DNA of 64,000 bases from Prostheceraeus crozeri. Taxonomy: Eukaryota; Platyhelminthes; Polycladida; Euryleptidae. Shown one piece after another: positions 56,082 through 64,000 of the stretch. The stretch covers positions 124,001-188,000 of the forward strand of contig CAJQUW010003408.1 in assembly GCA_907163375.1 (NCBI GenBank), written 5' to 3'. The notes beneath the pieces were generated by a model that worked only from the letters and a program-made list of their open reading frames with translations, did not search any database and was not told the origin of the DNA. The position numbers and the translations under genes are program-made. Within the stretch, counting starts at the first letter, position 1, and each line of letters starts with the position of its first letter.

Positions 56082-56877
56082 CTATCCTCCTCTATACATA
56101 ATCAAAGAAAGATCTTCTGTTAGCTTTGTAAGTGCCAGGCAACTTTCTGATCCTAGAGAAACATCAACGTTTTTTTCGAATAGGCTGACATCAAAGAGCC
56201 TCCTTTTATGAGAACCGTCTATGTTTGCCATTGCCATTATAGTCATCTGCTGTTTGCTTTGTTTTCTTCCAATGCATTTGTTGCCTTTTAATGCTAACTT
56301 CGAATCTAAAAGCAATTGCGAAAGACAAAGGAGTTTCGTCGGTGTTATAGACGTCTTGTAAATGGTATTCTTTTACAATAGTCTGCATGTCATCTTTCCA
56401 CGTCGCAACAGAAGCCAATGGAGCGGATCGACATTCTCCATTCACGGGTCGGTATTCGATATTCGATGTCATGCAGTGACTTGAAGCGTTGGAATCATCC
56501 TTCGTTGTACTTGAAATTGAACACGCCAATTTTTGAAGCAAATTGATTGGGTTTCTCTCGATGGGTCGATGGGGATGCTGCCTGTTATTGGGATTGCTTC
56601 TGATCTCTTCTGTCGAAGCCATTGCAATAAGCTTGATTCCATGTAAAAACTCCGGAAAATGAATTCTTTTGCGACTGCTCCCAAAAGTCGATCTTTCAAT
56701 ATGCGTGTTTATCTGATCGACCTCTGTAGGCCATGAGTTGAATGCTTGTCGTTTCACTGCATATTTTCTTTCAACATCACTCTTCTGCAAATCGTTCTTA
56801 CAAAAATCTGGAATGATTTCTGCTTTATTACGAATGTTCACCGGTGAAGATTGTAGTAGTTTCATTGCCTTGAGCAA
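56082..56877 (-). pseudogene. pogo/Tigger (CENP-B-like) transposase fragment
   Basis: The N-terminal part contains FNSWPTEVDQINTH and RKRIHFPEF. It is followed by the start of the DDE domain: SVATWKDDMQTIV, LQDVYNTDETPLSF, and in another frame KGNKCIGRKQSKQQMTIM and MANIDGSHKRRL. The first DDE aspartate is in NTDET. One frameshift near 56300 and loss of everything after the first third of the DDE domain make it dead. No terminal repeats found. Confidence 0.7.
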
Positions 56878-59532
56878 TTTAAACGTGAAATTGATCGATT
56901 GTAATCGTTCTTTGAGTCATCAAGCAGCAACTTTCTATTGTACATTTTCCTATCATGACTTCAATCCATAACAATGCTCAGATGTCGACAAAATGTTCAC
57001 ATGACAGCAAAGCCAAAGAACTCACCTTCAATATTTGAATACCACTCCACCCTCGCTCGCAGCTTCACACTTCTATCAAAGGCTCACCGATATCAACAAA
57101 GGAAACAAGTGAACCGGGAAGTAAACAGTAATAGCGATGGAATACAAAAGATCCACTTACGATTCATTCATCAGGTGTCCTACGTATTTTAAATTTAGAC
57201 CTTTGCTCTCATTCTCATTCAATCAACGTTAGCTCTTTTGAATAGCACCTCTTCAGCAGTCACTTGAAAGCAGCATCAGTTTCCTTAGTCCGTTCGATTC
57301 AGTAAAATGTTTGTGGGTAGGGCGGATCACAATCGCTTCTACTGGTGCGTAGTTGTGTCCGCAATATGCAGTGAAGACATCGGGGATGTCATCATTGGAG
57401 AATACGGAGCCAAAGAATTTATCTGACTTATCAGCATGTTGTTCAGACTGACGATTATTTTCAAAAAGGATTGTATTGAATTTTGGCTACGAATTACTAG
57501 TTAAGCGATTGTCTAATACATTGACATAGGAAACTGTCGGGAAATGAAGCAGCCGACTAGTTAAGTAAATATGACAAGCTAGCCATCTAATGAGCTAAAG
57601 GTGGGTTGCTGAAACTTAACAAAAAGGGAGAACTGCATATATTTATGAGCACTGTATTTGTCTCGTAGTAGACCAATGATTCAGTGTAGAGAACCACTTT
57701 TCTGATTTAGGTGCTGGTTTGTCATCTAAATTTGACAAAAATCAGACTAGCGTTCATTGAATCTTTCGTAATTCCTGGAATAGTGATTCTAAGTTTTTGT
57801 TCTGCTTAACTACCGATGGAAGGTTCTTGCTTTCTCTTTTCCTTGGAACTACCTTCATGACAGTTCCATCTTCTGTATAATTTATAACCGCCTGTTATGC
57901 AACATTCACGGGTATTTCGTCTGCCTGCATTTCGCATTTCAACCAACGATGGACCGAACTTTGTGGAGATTATAACATAATGATATTGATGGCTTCAGCA
58001 TGCCAGTTTTTTAATATTCAGGCCATGCTTCGGGCAATATCATGTCCATGTACAAAGCTTTACATATTGGAAACAGTTTCTGTCCAATATAGATCTTTAC
58101 CTAGCCAAGCTCTAAAATGTGCAAAATTTTCATCACAAGCATGTAAATGAATATTACAATCACTAAGTTACGAGTTCTAAACATTAATTTCAGACGATTT
58201 TGTATCCTTACGCAAAGTTTCAAATAGTGGAAATAGTTTCCATCCAAGATAGCCATGTCTTCCAAGTCAAACTCCACAAATGTGAAATTTTAATCATAAA
58301 TCCTGTAAATGACTAGTCATGTCACTTACTTTAACGTTTTCAAAGAATCAGTTCATCATCTTAATGCTTAACCAGTTTTACGGATCTCTGCAGCAGTTCA
58401 TGCAGCTGCTCACAATCGAGTCGGCATTTGTATTCGAACTCCCATAGTACCGGAGTGGAGTCTTTCAACTCCGACACAAATACACTATCTTCCATAATTG
58501 GAGCAACACATAGTATGGATTAAATTTAAATCATTTGTAGATAATGCATGAATGAAATTGAAGTTGAGATTTAAGTTAATCTAAGTTAAGGCAATTGAAT
58601 TGGAAAGTATGAATGCTGCTTGAAAAAATTGCACGAATCTAAACTGAAATATGAAAGTGTCCCGCCAATGATTTACTCAAATATTGCTAAACGAAAACAA
58701 GTTGTGCAGCCCCTGATCTAACGAGTTAACAGTGGCTTACCGTAACTTCACAAAAAAAGAGAACCTGTATGCATTTATGATCACTGTAGAGCACCACTTT
58801 TTACTGATTTGAGTCCTGCCTTGTCAGCTAAATTTGACAAAATTCGCAGTAGCGTTCATTGTATCTTCTGTAATTCTTGGAACTACCTTCATGACAGTTC
58901 CATCTTCTGCATCATTTATAACCGCCTGTTATGCAACATTCACGGAAATTTTGTCTGACTGTATTTCACATTTCAACCAACGAGGACTGAATTTTGTGGA
59001 GATTGTGGAGGGCGCATTCGACTTGCCAGCTTGCTTGCATCCTTGAAGTAATATTTCTATCTTTGCTTGACTTCTTATGACTTCTATGTTGATTGTACTG
59101 TAATGCTAATTCCTAGATTTTTGCTTATTTCTCTATTGCTCATCCTAGTGCTGATGTCTAAATTTCAAATGTCTAGTTGTTGCTCTTCGAAGTAGTTTGC
59201 TTCTTGTCGCCTCCATAATAAGTTTGGTACGTAAATTGGAATTGTAATATGTTTTCAATGTAAATCTGTAAATAGGTTTGATTCTCTTGCAGATACCGCC
59301 AAATAGCAAAGTTGCTTTCCACACAAGTCGTTTTACGTGGCGCGTTTATAGATTATAACATGATGATATTGACGATTTCAACGTGCCTGGAATAAAATTC
59401 TAGGTCGCTTTCAGCAGCACAATCTGTGTGGAGTGGGTCATAGCTTCATGTGACTCCAGTTTCAAGTATTGTCACAATACTGTATAGTGACACTACTCGA
59501 ATAACAGTGACACTTCTCATAGGTGCAGCAGT
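56878..59532. repeat. spacer with a direct duplication of about 1.1 kb spacing
   Basis: About 57590-57990 and 58720-59010 are similar in direct orientation (cagttccatcttctg, aaccgcctgttatgcaacat, atttcaaccaacga). A third short piece near 59345-59390 resembles 57972-58005. A short open frame in the second copy (58834-59046) has a hydrophobic start but begins at TTG. No other gene. Confidence 0.5.
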
Positions 59533-59733
59533 TTGCTGAAAATTCCCTGCAATTGCGGTGACGTAAATGGCAAATATGGACTGCACACCCTATCTTGTCG
59601 ATATAGTGCCGGACACTCGGTCATGAATGAAACTGTTCTCAGAAACTGGAAAAATGCGGATTTTCGCCAATTATTTAACCAGTTTGGAATGGACAATGGC
59701 GATGGGAAGCGGCCAGATGGAGTCAGTGTCTGA
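59533..59733 (+). pseudogene. LINE C-terminal fragment
   Basis: A 66-aa segment with IPCNCGDVNGKYGLHTLSC and FGMDNGDGKRPDGVSV. The C-x-C-G-x(n)-H-x4-C knuckle followed by DGKRPDG is the start of the nuclease region found in the C-terminus of some LINEs, the same type as 19575-20656. It ends just before the expected VWD motif. No terminal features. Confidence 0.6.
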
Positions 59734-62469
59734 TGTAGAACGCAACATGCAGAGATATTCGCTCTCGAAAAGGACTGCATGAATTAGCCACCAAAACTGG
59801 TTCCACAGCCTCATCAGGAGAGAAATCAAACTCGTTCACGTTTTCCTATCTAGCTGATCCTTTTCTTTTTCAACTAATCGTGGTGAAAACCTCGCTCGAT
59901 GGCCCCATGGACGATGCATTTCTCCAGATCACTTTGCAGATTTCAGCCATGCAGAGGGAATCTGTGTTGGTAATGCTGAAAAAGGCATGACTACCTTTAG
60001 TTTTTTGCAAGCATTTTTACACTGTTTTGCTCCTTGTTGCTCTAAATATATGTATATCATTGCGTAGCTGTTCGAAAAAGCAGCGACCATTCTTTCATCG
60101 TCAATATGTCAAAAACGTTTTAAATCCGTAGGTGTTCTGGAAGGGAGGTTTGAAGTCGTTGCACCAACATGAATCCAAAAGTTGAAAGCTACAAAAGCAT
60201 GTAGCTATCTCAAAATGCCACTCATCCCGGTATGATATTTACACTCTACATCGGAATCACACTCCGAAGCTAAACAGATGTCAAGCTTACCTCATCGATT
60301 TGGGAAATTGGTGAGACAATTACATACCCGGTAGCAGATAGTACAGGAGCATGCGGCTATCACATTGCGGAAAGCTTAATTTTGATCAAAAGTGTTGCCC
60401 TATCCCGTCAACAGACAACAAAACTCACTCTTCTTCCAGGAAAATATATTCTTTAGACCTCAACTTCATGTTTTGATACTCAACTTTCTATGTACTCATT
60501 CAATGCAATTTATTAATCATTATTTTTCAATTATTTATTGAACATGAAAAAGTCGACGCTGTTGTTACAATCAACAATTCGCACCTTTCCGTTATTGGAA
60601 ATAGCTAATTACAAAATCATCATCATTTCATCAATATGAATGTAAATTCTGTCATGGTGTATAAACGAACTTTAAAAATTGAACAACTACAACACAACAA
60701 TTACAAGGCAAGTCTGGGTATGTGAGCATATATGCATGTGCAAATTTGGTTTTATGCGACTACATATCATTTTTGTCGATTAATAATAATATTTGTCAAG
60801 AACCAAGTGCATGAAAATTGTAGTCACAACAAGTAGAAACTGACAAATATCAAACCCATGACGGGCTAATGAATGAAACTTCAAAGAACAGTTTACTAAG
60901 AATGGATAAAGGTGTTCATGTTTACCATAGGTCCAAGCGCCTGAAATTTTAACCCTTGTCCTGACGTAAGTTTGATAACCTAACCCGCTGACCCTTCCTA
61001 TCCTGTAAGTTGATTCCAATGACGAACGGAGTCAACAGTGAAAAACATCGGTCTGTGTTGGTGATGTACTGGCATCAGCAATTTAAATGGATTCCCACCC
61101 TCGATTTTTGAAAAGATGACATATCTTGACATAATCATTAAATTGGAGGTTTTTCATATGTGTGTCTCTTGGTATTGAACATGCTAGAATTAGACTTGTG
61201 CTTCTCAGGAATGGACCTCCTTCGATCGGTATTCGGAAGTGCACGGTGGTAGAAACATAGAACGCTCGTGATTAGTTCGGATTGCACACAAAAATCAGAT
61301 TATCTACGTAAAGCAATTTCCTTAAAATTGTTTCTTTCATGCATTTAGGTACTTCTTATTAAAGTGCGTCTAGACATTTTTATTGGTGGTAGGCAACAAC
61401 AACATGCGGGTGTCCAATTGTCATCAAAATCTGTACTACATTGATTCACGACAGTATCTTTGCAATCAAAATCTGTCTCTAATAAATTCGCGTAAACATC
61501 TTTCTCATCAATGTTCACTACGCAGAACATGTGTTACAAATCAACTGTTTCATCTGGTAATCTGGTTTCATCAGTTGCTAAGTTGCAGTAGGTACAAAAT
61601 GGGTTTTGCACAACCCAAAAATAATAAAGTATCAAAACCTTAGTTCCTAAACATTCATTTAACATTATATATTTTGTCATTTTCCACATAAAATCGATAG
61701 CATTGGATATTATAACAGAAAGACCACGACCAATTCTATTGGTATTGGTGGCTCTTACAAAGTCTCAGTCTAACCAACAAGGTTGTTCATGCTATTGACA
61801 GGGCTGAGATATATTTAAGATTAGCGCGTGTCTAATTGATCTATTAAAAATTCACAAATTGCTTCAAGTCTAGACTAAATTAAGATCATCAAGATGAATT
61901 TTTGGATGCCGATAGATGTCTAGGTAGAGATAATCAATCTGACTTTTGCAACCTGTCATATCCATTAACACCATCCGCCAATTATTATTTCAGAACATAA
62001 ATGGGTGAATTAAAGTCAAACTATCACTGAAAATATGTGAATAGCGGTGCTCCTGCTACAGTTATTGATAATGTCACATCACATACTTTCTTCTAGGCGG
62101 CTTGAGTTAGTAGTAATTGTAGCACTCATTCATGTAGCACTCAGATGCGGTGAAATACAAACCGGTGTGTGTCTATTTCAGAATACAGCAAGTCTAGTTG
62201 CTTATAAAAATTAATTATGTTTTCACTTCTACGGTTCAATGACAAAATAGAACGCTAACTCATGGAATTTACGTTCGCTAACCCATTTACCGCTGTAATT
62301 TCAACGGGCGCAATCATCTGCGAACAGCTGTAAAACACGTGGGTTATCATTTTAAAAATGAATTAAAGCTGCTCGGAGTCCCGAACAATTCGTGCCCACG
62401 TCGGGATAGGCGGTTTCAACACCATGACCCTTCTAGCCTTTATATAGTATAGTATCTGATTTCTATGGT
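59734..62469. other. AT-rich spacer
   Basis: No gene, tandem array or transposon terminus supported. ORFs at 60780-61019, 61345-61530 and 61383-61643 lack motifs. Confidence 0.4.
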
Positions 62470-62492
62470 CAAAACTATTAGGATTTAATAAA

Positions 62493-62780
62493 CAAACCTA
62501 TAGTCAAGGTCATATAGGTGAGAAGATTCCAAAAATAACTGAATTAAATTCAATTGTTGTACATTGTGACATTGTTGAAGGAGGATATATAAATGGTAAA
62601 TTGTCAAATTTAATATTCAGTTTTCCAGCTTTAACTGTACCCATTGGATATAGATTAAATGTATTTCCACAAACATTAATATATTTCCCTATTACAAGAA
62701 AAACTATTAACAGCATTAACATTAGAATTACGGATGAGAAAGGAAATATATTTTGGAGGTGAAGAGATTATGATAGATCT
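62493..62780 (+). pseudogene. penton-like minor capsid gene, last part (fossil)
   Basis: The segment ITELNSIVVHCDIVEGGYI, NLIFSFPALTVPIGYRLNVF and INSINIRITDEKGNIF is typical of the C-terminal half of Polinton penton-like proteins. It begins abruptly at the fragment edge and is broken. Confidence 0.5.
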
Positions 62781-62899
62781 TTTGATTAGAAAAGTTAAAT
62801 TTTCTTAAAAAAATTTTATTACAAATGAGTGAAGAAATTTTTACAAAATTATCATCAAATAAAAAAAACTCAAATTTAATCATCATCCAAATTTATCTA

Positions 62900-63572
62900 A
62901 TAAAGTTTTGTCAGTTATTTGTTGAAGATCAGGATGTGGAAAAACATATTTATTATTTAAAATCTTAACGACTCCAAATTTTTTGGATTGCAATAATCTT
63001 ATAATTTATACAACAACAGCAGAACAACCCGTCTATCAATTTTTGAAATATGGATTTGAAAATATTCTTCAAAAACAGCAATTGCTTCATTATTCAAAGA
63101 ATATGAAAAATCTGAATATGAAGAAGAAATAAGTTTGTGGTGTGAGGAAGCAGCAAAAAATAATCAGTTAGTAGAATCTAATAAAAATAAGCATATATAG
63201 ATACAATTAATAGATAATATGCAAGATCCTAGTAAACTAGATAAAGCAATGAAACATTGTGTAATTTTTGATGATTGTGTTAATGATAGAAATCAGTCAG
63301 TTCAGAGAAATTATTTCACAAGAGGTTTTTATTTAACACAAAGTATGTATTCATTAGATGGAAGTGTTATTAGAAAGAATGCAAATATATTTATACTATC
63401 TGAAATAAATGCAAGAAATTTATGTGATTTGTTAAGAGACTTATGTATAAGAGATAAAGATGAATTTAAACATTCGTGTAATAATGCTTGGTCAAAAGAT
63501 TATGGCTTCATTACAATTAATATTGATAAAAATATACATGATAGAGTTATAGAAAATATTTTCGCGGAGTGA
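62900..63572 (+). pseudogene. FtsK/HerA-type packaging ATPase of a Polinton (fossil)
   Basis: Walker A appears as RSGCGKTYLLFKIL (about 62925-62970). The Walker B region is CVIFDDCVNDRN (about 63260). IRKNANIFILSEINARNL carries the conserved sensor-type stretch. The region ends at 63572. In Polintons this enzyme pumps the genome into the capsid. Broken a few times. Confidence 0.68.
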
Positions 63573-63638
63573 TCGAATAATTTATTTTTCCTGGATTGAA
63601 ATTTTTTTCCTGGATTGAATTTTTTTCTAGATTGAAAT

Positions 63639-64000
63639 TTAAAGAGGTAAAGTAGTCATTCTATCAGGTAAAATTTTATCATCAAATGGATCTAATGCTA
63701 ATTTATGTTCCTCTTTTAAATACATTTTGTGTTTCTTTGAATTAAGTCTACAATTACATGCTGTTTTTATTTCATTATTAAATAATGCATTCTTATAATC
63801 TTGAAATGTTACTTGGCTAGCCACTGATGCCTTTGAAGTTCCTTTTAATGTTTTAGATGTTTTCGAATTTGTGTTAGAATTTGTGTTATAACAATAACAT
63901 TTACATTTTAAAAATACAGCTTCTGCTATGTACTCTTCATTTCCTTCTAGTTCATCTTTTACTTTACATAAATCAGAAGGATGAATGATATCTTTTATTT
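63639..64000 (-). pseudogene. 3' end of a Polinton family B DNA polymerase (fossil, partial)
   Basis: The visible C-terminal part contains VTFQDYKNALFNNE, LNSKKHKMYLKEEHKLAL and DPFDDKILPDRMTTLP, which match the conserved tail of animal Polinton polymerases (TFEDYK...DDKR...TL). Catalytic motifs lie outside the window. It converges on the ATPase. Confidence 0.6.

Larger units (their letters stand above)
62470..64000. mobile_element. AT-rich Polinton fragment 2 (fossil, continues beyond window)
   Basis: Gene remnants in order are a last part of a penton-like gene (plus), a packaging ATPase (plus) and, facing them, the 3' end of a family B polymerase (minus). This penton-ATPase-facing-polymerase order is typical of animal Polintons. 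Composition and orientation match fragment 1 (20660-23190). Broken several times. Confidence 0.68.

Noticed and set aside
58834-59046. 70-aa secreted peptide gene
   Set aside because: Starts at TTG with no upstream ATG in frame; kept only as part of a duplicated segment.

Overview
The window is eukaryotic genomic DNA from a transposon-rich, gene-poor region. It has AT-rich spacers, short GT-AG introns and animal-type hAT, piggyBac, pogo/Tigger and LINE remnants. Recurrent words such as taggcctac, together with an orphan rhodopsin-like GPCR, suggest a marine invertebrate, perhaps an echinoderm; that placement is an inference. The only convincing host gene is the single-exon GPCR at 16048-17262 (minus strand).

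Two copies of one unusual Polinton-like element dominate. Copy A enters from the left edge and ends at 15630. Copy B (31041-49290) is whole end to end: it has long terminal inverted repeats beginning AGTAGTAACC, a 6-bp target duplication TCCACA on both sides, and lies in the opposite orientation to A. Both carry a spliced, protein-primed-type family B DNA polymerase facing a block of small genes. Those genes include a TATA-binding-protein-like ORF, a DEDDh exonuclease-like protein, a RING-like finger, two paralogous 190-240 aa proteins and a family of about 120-140 aa proteins (three in B). Several promoters carry TATAAAAG. I see no integrase, double-jelly-roll capsid, packaging ATPase or protease in copy B. 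The polymerase is broken about five times in each copy; most small ORFs are open in both.

A second, very AT-rich Polinton lineage is present as two fragments in the same orientation: 20660-23190 (membrane protein, a second structural-type gene, first part of a penton-like gene) and 62470-64000 (last part of a penton-like gene, packaging ATPase, facing the 3' end of a polymerase). Between them lie copy B and other insertions.

DNA transposons have clear ends: a 5.2-kb hAT (9654-14835, TSD GATGTAGT) nested in copy A; a 2.6-kb internally deleted hAT (24278-26865, TSD ACACCCAC); and a 2.7-kb piggyBac (52805-55530, TTAA). There are also pogo/Tigger (56.1-56.9 kb) and LINE (19.6-20.7 and 59.5 kb) remnants. 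The rest is spacer with inverted and tandem duplications and no gene I can support.
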